From CBDCYS01 sp965226245 (lineage in GTDB: Bacteria > Acidobacteriota > Terriglobia > Bryobacterales > UBA6623), in assembly GCA_965226245.1 (NCBI GenBank), contig CBDDCL010000015.1, forward strand, positions 6,262,001 through 6,326,000: a DNA stretch of 64,000 bases, given 5' to 3'. The notes below the pieces were generated by a model. That model was not told the origin of the DNA. It ran no database searches and was given only the letters and a program-made list of their open reading frames with translations. Within the stretch, counting starts at the first letter, position 1. The number at the start of each line of letters is the position of its first letter. The translations under genes and the position numbers were made by a program. Below are positions 52,541 to 60,762 of this stretch, in pieces.

Positions 52541-52818
52541 GTGATCGAGAGTTTTCGGCACCGGGGCCTGAAGCGGCTTTATGAGCAAGACGACGCTGGC
52601 AGGTCAGCGCCGATCAGCTCAGCCGCATCAGTGACGTGTTGTTCCATCTGGACAAAGCGCAAGACCCTGGAGATCTCGATTTGCCGGGCTATCGTCTCCA
52701 TCCGCTCAAGGGCGGCCTGAAGGGCTACTGGAGCGTGACGATCTCCCGCAATTGGCGCATCACTTTCCGCTTTGAGGATGGCGATGCTTATGAGGTCGAT
52801 TTGGTCGACTACCACTAA
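52541..52818 (+). pseudogene. higB: Frameshifted HigB-like toxin
   Basis: The GTG frame gives VIESFRHRGLKRLYEQDDAG and the -1 frame continues as SADQLSRISDVLFHLDKAQD, then YRLHPLKGGLKGYWSVTISR and TFRFEDGDAYEVDLVDYH. Aligned with the HigB at 11779, one base is missing near 52602. Apart from this the gene is full length. Either the toxin is inactivated while the antitoxin is kept, or there is a sequencing error. Confidence 0.85.
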
Positions 52819-52836
52819 CATGAAGGAGCAACCGCC

Positions 52837-53133
52837 ATGCCTATGAAAAACCCGCCGCATCCGGGTCGTTCGATCAAGGACGCCTGCTTGGAGCCGCTGC
52901 AACTCAGCGTGACCGAAGGCGCGAAGGTCTTGGGCGTCACCCGCCATACGCTCTCGCGCGTGATCAACGGCCAGTCCGGAATCTCTCCGAACATGGCGAT
53001 CCGCCTGGAGAAAGCCGGATGGTCCAACGCCGACCACTGGCTGCGCCTGCAAACAGCCTACGAGCTGGCCCAAGCGCGCAAGCACCAGGATCAGATCCAG
53101 GTCGAGCGCTACGAGCCGCAACCCGCGGCGTAG
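52837..53133 (+). CDS. higA: HigA-like antitoxin, locus 2
   Basis: A 98-residue HTH antitoxin starting MPMKNPPHPGRSIKDACLEP, with helix-turn-helix GAKVLGVTRHTLSRVINGQS and ISPNMAIRLEKAGWSNADHW. Same length and architecture as the HigA at 12074, clearly a paralogue. The ATG is preceded by AAGGAG. Its toxin gene is frameshifted, so this copy may now act as an orphan repressor or anti-addiction factor against the first locus. Confidence 0.93.
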   Translation: MPMKNPPHPGRSIKDACLEPLQLSVTEGAKVLGVTRHTLSRVINGQSGISPNMAIRLEKAGWSNADHWLRLQTAYELAQARKHQDQIQVERYEPQPAA

Positions 53134-53599
53134 AGAGGGGTCCGCATGTAAGCGCCAGACTGAGGATTCTGATTGCAAAGCGACCGGCCGTCGCGTTGAA
53201 TCCGCTGGAGGCGTGCTATGCCGATAAATAATCCATCCCTCGTTTCGCAGAGGTGTGCCCGGCCGGACAGAGGCGCGGGCGGGAGTCCGCGCTTCATAGC
53301 GGTCTCCATCGAGTCGGCCCCGTGGACCCTCTTTGGCCGCGGCCGGCCCGCGTTAGAGCCGTTGAGCCGCGAAGCGGCGTAGGATCGTAGCCCATGGGTG
53401 GAGCGAAGCGGAACCCTGGGTCCGAAAACCATCCAGGGCAAGCCCCGGGCGGGGCGTAGGAGCAAACCGGCCTGTCCGTCTCCGCGGAGAGCGATGTGCG
53501 GAGGGCGGATTGGGGCGTCGGGGTATCGCGGTTTTTCGGCGACGAAAGGGCTTCCAGCGGGCGCAATTCGAGTGGTTCCGTCTCTTCCGTGGTTGCTGG
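53134..53599. other. Repeat-type intergenic region
   Basis: About 460 bp between HigA and the third HigA relic, GC-rich, with runs such as GAGCCGCGAAGCGGCGTAGG and GGGTGGAGCGAAGCGGAACC that look like dispersed repeats. No gene seen. Confidence 0.45.
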
Positions 53600-53800
53600 G
53601 TGCGAATCGTGAACGGCCACACCTCGCTGACCGCGGAGATGGCGCTCAAACTCGCCGCCGCCTTCCAAACAACCCCGGAATTCTGGCTCAACGCCCAGAA
53701 AGCCGTGGACCCCTGCGAGGCCTCGGCCCGCATTGGGAAACTCCCCCGGCCCCTGCGCAAGGTCCCATCGTTCACCAGCGTATCGCCTCGTACCCGTTGA
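53600..53800 (+). pseudogene. HigA-like antitoxin fragment
   Basis: The frame carries RIVNGHTSLTAEMALKLAAA, FQTTPEFWLNAQKAVD and EASARI, the second half of a VapI/HigA-type HTH antitoxin. The N-terminal half (PPHPG opening and first helices) is replaced by unrelated bases. It is a third hig-type antitoxin in the window, more distant from the other two. Confidence 0.75.
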
Positions 53801-53947
53801 TCTCAAATTCGGGCTCCCTCCCCGAATCCGTTGTCACTTCCCAAGGCGCGGCTTGGCCGTCATGGGTTGCGAAGTTCCGCGTTTGTTAGAAAAGAGTCGA
53901 TTTTCGCCGCTCCCCCGGGTAAACTATCCATTGGGTAACGTGCCCAC

Positions 53948-56900
53948 GTGACCGAAGCCCTCAAGGTGATCGTCGAACTGCTCAAGCGCCCGGGAACAAT
54001 CCCGCTTGCCGTTGGCGTGGTTCTTGCCGGCGCGGGCCAATTCCTCCAAAATAGCGATGATCCACTAATCAAGTCGTACTCCGACGACGTCTTCATTGCC
54101 GGAGTCGCAATCGCTATCGGCGGACTCCTCTGGCTGGGGCTGCGCAGGCGTCCCGCCTCCCGCCTAGCCAAGCCGGAAGCTCTGAAAGAAGTCAGCAAGG
54201 CTTTCGTCGGTCGCGACGACGATCAAGAAAAACTCACCCAACTCGTCCAGAACCACCCCCTCGTCTTTTTGGTCGGGGAATCCGGCGCCGGGAAGTCCAC
54301 GCTCTTACGCCGCGGCGTACTACCCGAGCTCGAAAAGGACTCTGCCTTCCTGCCCGCCTATCTCAGCTACTGGGGTGCGGACTGGGTGAACGACGTCCGC
54401 GAGTCACTCACCCGGGAGCTGCGGAAAGTCTCCGGCGACCCAGAGCTGACCACTGACGTTCTCATCCCCTGGCTGGCCACCCAGCGGCCCAAGGGGCGCG
54501 TGCCCGTGCTGCTCTTCGACCAGTTCGACGACTACATCACGCGCCACCGCTCGCGGTTCCTGCCGGACGAGAAAGGTGGCCGGGTGCTCACCGTCACGGA
54601 ACTTCGCGAACGCAATGCCCTCTGGGACGAGTTGTCGCGGCTTGTCGAAGAAGGCTCGATTCATTGTTTGTTCGCGGTGCGGCAGGACATGCATTGGGGC
54701 CTTGCCTGCGCCCGCTTCCGACCCGAAGAGGTCTATTTGCTGCCGCGCCTCGGTCGGGGCGTCGCCCGGGGCTTGGTCCACGACCTCACGTCTGACAATG
54801 TCATCGACAACCCCGAGGGTGGCTGGGAGGCTCTGAGAGACCGTCTCTGCGGCGACCTCGAGCGCGACGGCCTGTTGCCCATCCGCATGCGACTCGCCTT
54901 CCAAAGCCTGCCGGCACTGAACAAACTTACACTGCGAGCCTATGATGGCGTCCGGGGGCTGGTAGGCCTCGAGGCGACGCACATCGGTGATCAGACCGAG
55001 GAAGCGGCTCGTCTTTCCGGGGTCCCGCCGGCCGCCCTTCGCAGGATTCTTGTGGAGATGGTCAACCGCGAATCGCAGAAAACCGTGGTTCGAACGGAAG
55101 AACAGTTGCTGGTTGCGCTCGACGAGTGGCGTGGTCATCACCGACCGGCCGAGGGTCAAACCGCCAGTCAGGGCGAGCCGGCCGTGCAGACGCCCAGCCG
55201 GGAACGCCGTGAGTCTTCACCGCTCCGTGTCTCCCTCGAGTTCCTGGCGAAACAGGAAATCACCCGGCAACGCCTGGAAGCTGAATCGACTGACGCTGTC
55301 TGGCAGCTCGACCACGACTACCTGGCGAACGGCGTCATTGAACTCGACAGACGCGAGAACCGCTGGCGCTACCTCTTGGAAGATAAGGCGCGCCGCTTCC
55401 GAGACGCCGGCAAACTCGTGAGCAAATTTAGAGCCCTACTGAGCCCTTGGGAACAAATCAACATTGCTCTTCAAGCTCTGCTTCGCGGGCTGCGCTATGC
55501 CCCGCATCAGCGTTTGGCAACCTATAGCCTCGTGCGGCTTGCGCTGAATCCCTGGCTGCCTCTCATTGTCAGCGTGGGGATCGCATTGAACTGGTGGTGG
55601 ACGCTGGAGCAGGCGCGCGACCTTTACATCTGGATCGGCGAGTCTGGGCCTATCGCTCGCGCGGAAGCTCAGGCGCTCTGGGATATGAGTCAAAGTTCCC
55701 CCGCGGTTCGCAGAGCGGTGGTCAGCACCGCACTCAAACCTGGGGACGCCGTCAGATTCACGAGATCCTTTGGGACCAGAACTTCCTTATTCGGTCGCCG
55801 ACCCGTCTTTCAACACTCAGGTTCTCGAAGCGACTCCGTGCTGCACGCCGCGGTCGGAATGGACCAAAAAGTACGCCAAACCATTTTCAATGAGCAGATT
55901 GCCGGGCAGTGCTCGAAGCCGGGCATCGAGGACGTTGACCAGCGCAGAGCCTGCGTGTTGGCAGCCATACATTTAGATGGGCAACCAGTGGTCACGGCCC
56001 GGCTAATTGTGGCGGCGATGGAAAAAACGGACTCGGATCTGAGTGCTCTGGGGAGCGGGCTGGGGTCGCTGGCCGAGAGGCTGACGCGGGAGCAGGTCGC
56101 CGAGAGCGCGCGGCGGCTGCTGACGGCGATGGAAAAAACGACCGACCCGTATCGGCTGAGTTCTCTGGCGAGCGGGCTGGGGTCGCTGGGTGAGAGGCTG
56201 ACGGGGGAGCAGGCCACCGAGGGTGCGCGGCGGCTGCTGGCGGCGATGGTAGAGACGACCCACCGGTTTCAGCTGAATTCTCTGGCGAGCGGGCTGGGGT
56301 CGCTGGGTGAGAGGCTGACGCGGGAGCAGGCGGCCGAGTTCGCGCGGCTGCTGCTGACGGCGATGGAAGAAACGACCCACCCGTATCAGCTGAGTTCTCT
56401 GGCGAGGGGGCTGGGGTCGCTGGGCGACAGGCTGACGGGGGAGCAGGCCGCCGAGGGTACACGGCGGCTGCTAGCGGCGATGGAAGAAACGACCAACCCG
56501 TTTGGGCTGAGTTCTCTGGCGAGCGGGCTGGGGTCGCTGGGTGAGAGGCTGACGGGGGAGCAGGCCGCCAAGGTCGCGCGGCTGCTGCTGGCGGCGATGG
56601 AAAAAACGACCGCTCCGGGTCAGCTGAGTTCTCTGGCGAGCGGGCTGGGGTCGCTGGACGAGAAGCTGACGGGGGAGCAGGCCGCCGAGGTCGCGCGGCT
56701 GCTGCTGGCGGCGATGGGAAATACGACCGACCCGTATGAGCTGAGTTCTCTGGCGAGCGGGCTGAGGTCGCTGGACGAGAAGCTGACGGGGGAGCAGGCC
56801 GCCGAGGGAGCGCGTGGGCTGGTGGCAGCGATGGAAAAAACGATCGACCTGGAACAGCTGAGTTCTCTGGCGAACGGGCTGAGGTTGCTGGCCGAGAGAC

Positions 56901-57949
56901 TGCCGGGGCAGCAGGCCGCCGAGGTCGCGTGGCGACTACTGGCGGCGATGGAAAAAACGACCAACCCGGATCAGCTGGGCTATCTGGCGGGCGGGCTGAG
57001 GTCACTGGGCGAGAGGCTGACGGCGGAGCAGGCCGCCGAGGTAGCCCGGCGGCTACTGGCGGCGATGGGAAATACGAACTCCACTTCGTTCTCGCAGCTG
57101 AGTTCGCTGGCGAGCGGGCTGAGGTCGCTAGGAGAGAGGCCGCCGGGGAAGCAGGCCGCCGAAGTCGCGCGGCGGCTGCTGGCAGCGATGGAAAAGACGA
57201 CCGAGCCGAAACAGCTGAGTTTTCTGGCGGAAGGGCTGGGGGCGCTGGGCGAGAGGCTGCCGGGGGAGCAGGCCGCCGAGGTCGCGCGGCGGCTGGTGGC
57301 GGCGATGGAAAAAACAACCAACCCGGATTCGCTGAGTTCTCTGGCGACCGGGCTGGGGTCGCTGGGCGAGAGACTGCCGGGGGAGCAGGCCGCCGAGCTC
57401 GCGCGGCGGCTGCTAGCGGTGATGGAAAAAACGACCAAACCGGATTCACTGGGTTTTCTGGTGGAAGGACTGATGTCACTGGGCGAGAGGTTGTCGGGGG
57501 AGCAGGCCGCCGAGGTTGCGCGGCGGCTGCTGGCGGTGATGGAAAAAACGACCAATCGGGATTCGCTGGGTTTTCTGGCGGAAGGACTGGGGTCGCTGGG
57601 CGAGAGGCTGCCGGAGAGCGATGCAACTGTCGCGATGGAGGAAGCTTCACCTTGGATACGAAGGGTGTCGGAGCCCCCTTGCGGCGCGTTTACGTCGCTG
57701 CTTCGGACGGGCAATGTCCGTTTCGTAGTCGAAGAGATTCTCAAGTGGCCGACCTGCTCCCCTAACGATCGCGACAGGCTTCTACGTGGTATCGCCAAAA
57801 CCACCGGCGAAGGCAAGGAGTTTGGCTGTCCCGACCCCGCCGACCAGAAGCAATGCAAGCTGAACTGGTGGGCCTTCGTCGACTGGGCGGCAGATCGAGG
57901 GTATGATGTACTCCGTCCGCCCACACCCCCAGACCAGATCTTGAACTAG
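53948..57949 (+). CDS. Membrane STAND-type NTPase with 14 tandem 39-residue helical repeats
   Basis: A 1333-residue protein starting with GTG. Two N-terminal membrane segments (about 17-33 and 49-66) precede an AAA/STAND ATPase: FVGRDDDQEKL, Walker A GESGAGKST at 110-118 and Walker B VPVLLFDQFDDY at about 185-196. A winged-helix-like part ends QLDHDYLANGVIELDRRENR; a third membrane segment lies near 530-552 (NPWLPLIVSVGIALNWWW). Residues about 686-1231 are 14 copies of a 39-residue unit (LLAAMEKTTDPYQLSSLASG, then LGSLGERLTGEQAAEVARR). A cysteine-containing C-terminal domain of about 100 residues follows. Reminiscent of STAND sensors in bacterial conflict systems; no partner gene adjoins. Function unknown. 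Confidence 0.85.
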   Translation: MTEALKVIVELLKRPGTIPLAVGVVLAGAGQFLQNSDDPLIKSYSDDVFIAGVAIAIGGLLWLGLRRRPASRLAKPEALKEVSKAFVGRDDDQEKLTQLVQNHPLVFLVGESGAGKSTLLRRGVLPELEKDSAFLPAYLSYWGADWVNDVRESLTRELRKVSGDPELTTDVLIPWLATQRPKGRVPVLLFDQFDDYITRHRSRFLPDEKGGRVLTVTELRERNALWDELSRLVEEGSIHCLFAVRQDMHWGLACARFRPEEVYLLPRLGRGVARGLVHDLTSDNVIDNPEGGWEALRDRLCGDLERDGLLPIRMRLAFQSLPALNKLTLRAYDGVRGLVGLEATHIGDQTEEAARLSGVPPAALRRILVEMVNRESQKTVVRTEEQLLVALDEWRGHHRPAEGQTASQGEPAVQTPSRERRESSPLRVSLEFLAKQEITRQRLEAESTDAVWQLDHDYLANGVIELDRRENRWRYLLEDKARRFRDAGKLVSKFRALLSPWEQINIALQALLRGLRYAPHQRLATYSLVRLALNPWLPLIVSVGIALNWWWTLEQARDLYIWIGESGPIARAEAQALWDMSQSSPAVRRAVVSTALKPGDAVRFTRSFGTRTSLFGRRPVFQHSGSRSDSVLHAAVGMDQKVRQTIFNEQIAGQCSKPGIEDVDQRRACVLAAIHLDGQPVVTARLIVAAMEKTDSDLSALGSGLGSLAERLTREQVAESARRLLTAMEKTTDPYRLSSLASGLGSLGERLTGEQATEGARRLLAAMVETTHRFQLNSLASGLGSLGERLTREQAAEFARLLLTAMEETTHPYQLSSLARGLGSLGDRLTGEQAAEGTRRLLAAMEETTNPFGLSSLASGLGSLGERLTGEQAAKVARLLLAAMEKTTAPGQLSSLASGLGSLDEKLTGEQAAEVARLLLAAMGNTTDPYELSSLASGLRSLDEKLTGEQAAEGARGLVAAMEKTIDLEQLSSLANGLRLLAERLPGQQAAEVAWRLLAAMEKTTNPDQLGYLAGGLRSLGERLTAEQAAEVARRLLAAMGNTNSTSFSQLSSLASGLRSLGERPPGKQAAEVARRLLAAMEKTTEPKQLSFLAEGLGALGERLPGEQAAEVARRLVAAMEKTTNPDSLSSLATGLGSLGERLPGEQAAELARRLLAVMEKTTKPDSLGFLVEGLMSLGERLSGEQAAEVARRLLAVMEKTTNRDSLGFLAEGLGSLGERLPESDATVAMEEASPWIRRVSEPPCGAFTSLLRTGNVRFVVEEILKWPTCSPNDRDRLLRGIAKTTGEGKEFGCPDPADQKQCKLNWWAFVDWAADRGYDVLRPPTPPDQILN

Positions 57950-58631
57950 GGGAGTTCGGGGACGGGAGCCCGAACCCCAGAACACAAAGCCAGCAAAACT
58001 CGAAAGTCGGATACGAAAGTCGGGGGCGGACAGGCTACGACCTTCCAGGGCGCTGGTCGGCCGGCCACCTTCACGTGGCTTGATTTCAAATAGGAAAAGC
58101 GGGGACAGGCTACGACTTTTCGATGGACGCATGGCAAAGCCAACCGAGGAGCGAAAGGGAAACACGACCAAAGCGAACCCAACTCCTCAGCAATCCGCCG
58201 CCCCAAACCTCTTCAACGCCTTCAGCAGCGCCGGGCCGGCTACCCTGGGAGCGTGCCGCGCCAGCATTCGCGTCGGAAATGATACCGGCCGGCTCTCACC
58301 CGGTCCAGCCCTAACTCCCTCTCGATGCTCGAGGCTCCTACGCCAAGCGGCGACGAACCGCTGGACCAGCGAACTCCCCACCCAACGGCCGAACCGGCTA
58401 CCGGCGCGCCACTTTGGCCCCAAAACACCGCTCCCCCCCAAGAACCGCAAATCATCCCAACTCAGTCACGGATAATTTGTAAATATAATCCCTGTGTTTT
58501 CAATAGGTTTACCCACCGCCCGCAAGGAATCCCAAGATCGGCTTGTTATCCTAAAAACGACAAAACCAACAATGACTCAGTTGCAACAGAAAGGAAAGGA
58601 CAACCATTCCACGTCCTCGGCGGGACCCAAA
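57950..58631. other. Intergenic region with dispersed motifs
   Basis: It contains GGGGCGGACAGGCTACGAC at about 58024-58042 and GCGGGGACAGGCTACGACTT at about 58099-58118, two direct copies of one motif. Between them is the CCTTCACGTGGCTTGATTTC hairpin element shared with 15192-15222. Bases 58190-58460 stay open in several frames but resemble nothing I know. Confidence 0.5.
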
Positions 58632-58669
58632 AGCCAGAATATGGGGTATTTAGTTGACTCCAGTAGCCA

Positions 58670-59617
58670 CTACATCTTGGGGGTGGGGGTGCCGGCCCTG
58701 GTGGCCTCGACCATTGTCTTATAGGGAGCAGGGTCGGCGGCGACCGCCTGCTGGAGGAGGCGATAGAAAAGTTTGCCGCGCGACCGTGAGGTCCGCCGGT
58801 TGAAGCGGAACGTGAACTCGTCCAGGTAGTAGTCCAAATACTCGTGACTGACAGCCCCCTGGTGGGTCCCCAACAGCCAGCGCTTTAGCAGAGAGGCGAC
58901 ACGATGGACTCTCGGCAGCAGCTTACTCGCCGATTGCCGCTTCCCGCGCAGCACGGTGACTTCATGGCGGTATCCTTTGTTCTCCAATCCCGCATAGCCT
59001 TCCCAGCCGTCGGTGTGCACGAGGCTGCCAGGTTGGATAGCTTCTTCGACAAAGGCTTCCAAGCTCGCCGCTGAGGCATCCGCGATCCGACGGAGCCGGA
59101 TGCGACCCATACCGCGCCCATCCTCCTCGGCAGCAACCGCAACTAACGCTTTGCCAACCATTTCGCGACCTCGGACGCCCTCTTCGACTCCGCCCACATA
59201 CGTTTCGTCCACCTCCACCCGGCCGACCAGCCGATTGCGACCGGGGCGCACCATGGCGCGGCGGAACTTGTGCAGCCAGGTCCAGGCGGTTACATAGCTA
59301 CCCAAACCCAAGACCCGCTGCAACTCCAGCGCGCTGGCCCCGCCTTTTTGCGTTGTCACCCACCAAGCCGCCCGGAACCACAACGTCAAGGGCTTGCGGG
59401 TGTCCTGGAAAATCGTGCCCGCCGTCACCGAGGCCTGGTAACCGCAGTCGGCGCAGAGCAGCAGATTGCGTTTGCTGGCCCATGAGGACTGGATCCCACA
59501 GCGCGGGCACACGAACCCCTCCGGCCAGCGCAGCTTCAGCAGGTACTCCCGGCACGCCTCCTCGGTCGAGAATCGAGCTTCCAACTCGACGAGGTTTCGG
59601 GGGTAGTCCTCCTTCAT
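58670..59617 (-). CDS. IS1595 family transposase
   Basis: A 315-residue transposase. N-terminal zinc ribbon with paired cysteines (CPRCGIQSSW and LLCADCGYQASV) is followed by the DDE_Tnp_IS1595 domain: VEVDETYVGGVEEGVRG, LVHTDGWEGYAGLENKGYRH and an N-terminal-to-C-terminal Asn/His/Glu region (LLKRWLLGTHQGAVSHEYLD, then FTFRFNRRTSRSRG). Catalytic residues appear intact. The ATG at 59617 starts MKEDYPRNLVELEARF; the GTG-like codon four residues before is an alternative. The stop lies in the inverted repeat. Confidence 0.92.
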   Translation of the reverse strand: MKEDYPRNLVELEARFSTEEACREYLLKLRWPEGFVCPRCGIQSSWASKRNLLLCADCGYQASVTAGTIFQDTRKPLTLWFRAAWWVTTQKGGASALELQRVLGLGSYVTAWTWLHKFRRAMVRPGRNRLVGRVEVDETYVGGVEEGVRGREMVGKALVAVAAEEDGRGMGRIRLRRIADASAASLEAFVEEAIQPGSLVHTDGWEGYAGLENKGYRHEVTVLRGKRQSASKLLPRVHRVASLLKRWLLGTHQGAVSHEYLDYYLDEFTFRFNRRTSRSRGKLFYRLLQQAVAADPAPYKTMVEATRAGTPTPKM

Positions 59618-59715
59618 GCCCCCAACCACAACATATTGTGGCTACTGGAGACCCCATAGCCAGGATTGCTGGATCGATTGAAAAACCGTGACCACTTCCA
59701 GGTGAATGTCCAACA

Positions 59716-59886
59716 TACTGACGAGCCCCCTGGTGGGTCCCTACAACACGAACCCCTCCGGCCAGCGCAGCTTCAGCAGGTACTCCCGGCACGCCTCCTC
59801 GGTCGAGAATCGAGCTTCCAACTCGACGAGGTTTCGGGGGTAGTCCTCCTTCATGCCCCCAACCACAACATATTGTGGCTACTGGA
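59716..59886. repeat. Deleted second copy of the IS1595-like element
   Basis: 59716-59737 repeats bases from 58848-58868 (GCCCCCTGGTGGGTCCC) and is joined directly to an exact repeat of 59503-59648 (59741-59886), the 5' end of the transposase gene and the right terminus. About 630 bp of the middle are missing. Confidence 0.88.
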
Positions 59887-59960
59887 GTCAACTAAATACC
59901 CCATAGCCAGAAAACCTCTCAGATACTCTCAAATACTGTCATTGAAAAAAGTGACCACTT

Positions 59961-60341
59961 ATGAATGAACAACTTACGACCCTACAGAACAAGGCCATTG
60001 AAGCTCTTTTGCTAACGAATACGATCGATAGAGCGGCAAAAAGAGCAAATGTGAGTGAAGCATCCATTTATCGCTGGATGAAACAGGAAAGCTTCCAGAC
60101 TGCCCTAAGAGCAGCCCGGCGGGACATTCTTGCCCACACCACCACCCGCCTCCAGCAAATGAGCGTTCGCGCCCTCGACACGCTCGAGAACGTGATGGAC
60201 GACCAGAAAGCCTCCTCTGCCAGCCGAGTCAGCGCCTCGCGCTTGGCCATGGACATGATGTACCGAGGCGCCGCCATCGACGACATCATCGAACGACTCA
60301 AAACCGTCGAAGGGACACAGTTGAGCCATCAGAATGGATGA
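59961..60341 (+). CDS. Terminase-small-subunit-like HTH protein
   Basis: A 126-residue protein with a homeodomain-like HTH (TIDRAAKRANVSEASIYRWM) and a helical C-terminal part ending IDDIIERLKTVEGTQL. It is a homologue of the protein at 25806-26378 and resembles small terminase subunits, which recognise phage DNA; no other packaging genes are present. It lies directly downstream of the composite insertion. Families of this type are often found in Acidobacteriota next to an 'SQNARKHGL' protein, as here. Confidence 0.7.
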   Translation: MNEQLTTLQNKAIEALLLTNTIDRAAKRANVSEASIYRWMKQESFQTALRAARRDILAHTTTRLQQMSVRALDTLENVMDDQKASSASRVSASRLAMDMMYRGAAIDDIIERLKTVEGTQLSHQNG

Positions 60342-60633
60342 CAAGCAGCAGAAAGCCCTGGAAAGCAACTTCAGAGCCGCGGGCGGAAGCCCGCAGTCAA
60401 GCGCCCTCGGGATGCAGAGTCGAGACGACGACGGTTCCGTCGCGGCGTGCTAGATTTGAGAATGCTTGCGGATCAGCATTCGTCCTGGTCAGGCCCGTGG
60501 CCGCAAAGGCTTCTTCTGCCTGGCTTTTTGCTGCTTCGGGGAAGTAGGGACAGAGCCCGAATAGATATTCTTTACCCGCCCGATTCTCCGGGGAAAATCG
60601 GGGGCGGGCTACCACTTTTCGGAGATGTTGTAA
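60342..60633. other. Short intergenic region with a strong hairpin
   Basis: CCCGCCCGATT and AATCGGGGGCGGG (60570-60608) form a hairpin with one bulge. It precedes the tRNA-like fragment. No gene seen. Confidence 0.5.
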
Positions 60634-60684
60634 GTGATTGCCGAGATTTGAACTCGGGGCCTCTTCCACCCCAAGGAAGCGCTA
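60634..60684 (-). other. 3' part of a tRNA-Pro(GGG)-like sequence
   Basis: On the minus strand the bases form an anticodon arm CTTCC-TTGGGGT-GGAAG with anticodon GGG, a 5-base variable loop, a T arm CCGAG-TTCAAAT-CTCGG and a 7-base strand CAATCAC that would be the 3' acceptor side. The 5' acceptor strand (GTGATTG expected) and a proper D arm are not found. It is therefore a tRNA fragment, as often left at attachment sites of integrating elements, not a working tRNA. Confidence 0.55.
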
Positions 60685-60762
60685 TCCCGCATAGTCGCCC
60701 GAGTCCACACCAAATGAAAAAACGAACCCAAACGGACGTCCCATCGCCCGAATCCGCAAAAA

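Larger units (their letters stand above)
58640..59904. mobile_element. Composite IS1595-like insertion
   Basis: Outer ends are a perfect inverted repeat of about 30 bp (58640-58670 against 59875-59905) beginning TATGGGGTATTTAGTTGACT. AGCCAGAA flanks both sides (58632-58639 and 59905-59912), the 8-bp target duplication expected of IS1595-type elements. Inside are one full transposase gene, its own inner right end (about 59634-59648) and a second, internally deleted copy of the element (59716-59886). Confidence 0.88.

Noticed and set aside
55992..57650. A 552-codon open frame on the minus strand opposite the 39-residue repeats
   Set aside because: It is antisense to a clear STAND-repeat gene. 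The 117-bp repeat unit contains no stop in this frame, so openness repeats with every unit. Composition (Pro, Ala, Ser, Arg) is that of a shadow frame.
58187..58450. Minus-strand frame of 87 codons downstream of the STAND gene
   Set aside because: No family resemblance and several frames are open over the same GC-rich stretch.
60634..60684. Complete functional tRNA-Pro
   Set aside because: Anticodon and T arms are perfect, but the 5' acceptor strand and D arm cannot be found, so it is listed only as a fragment.
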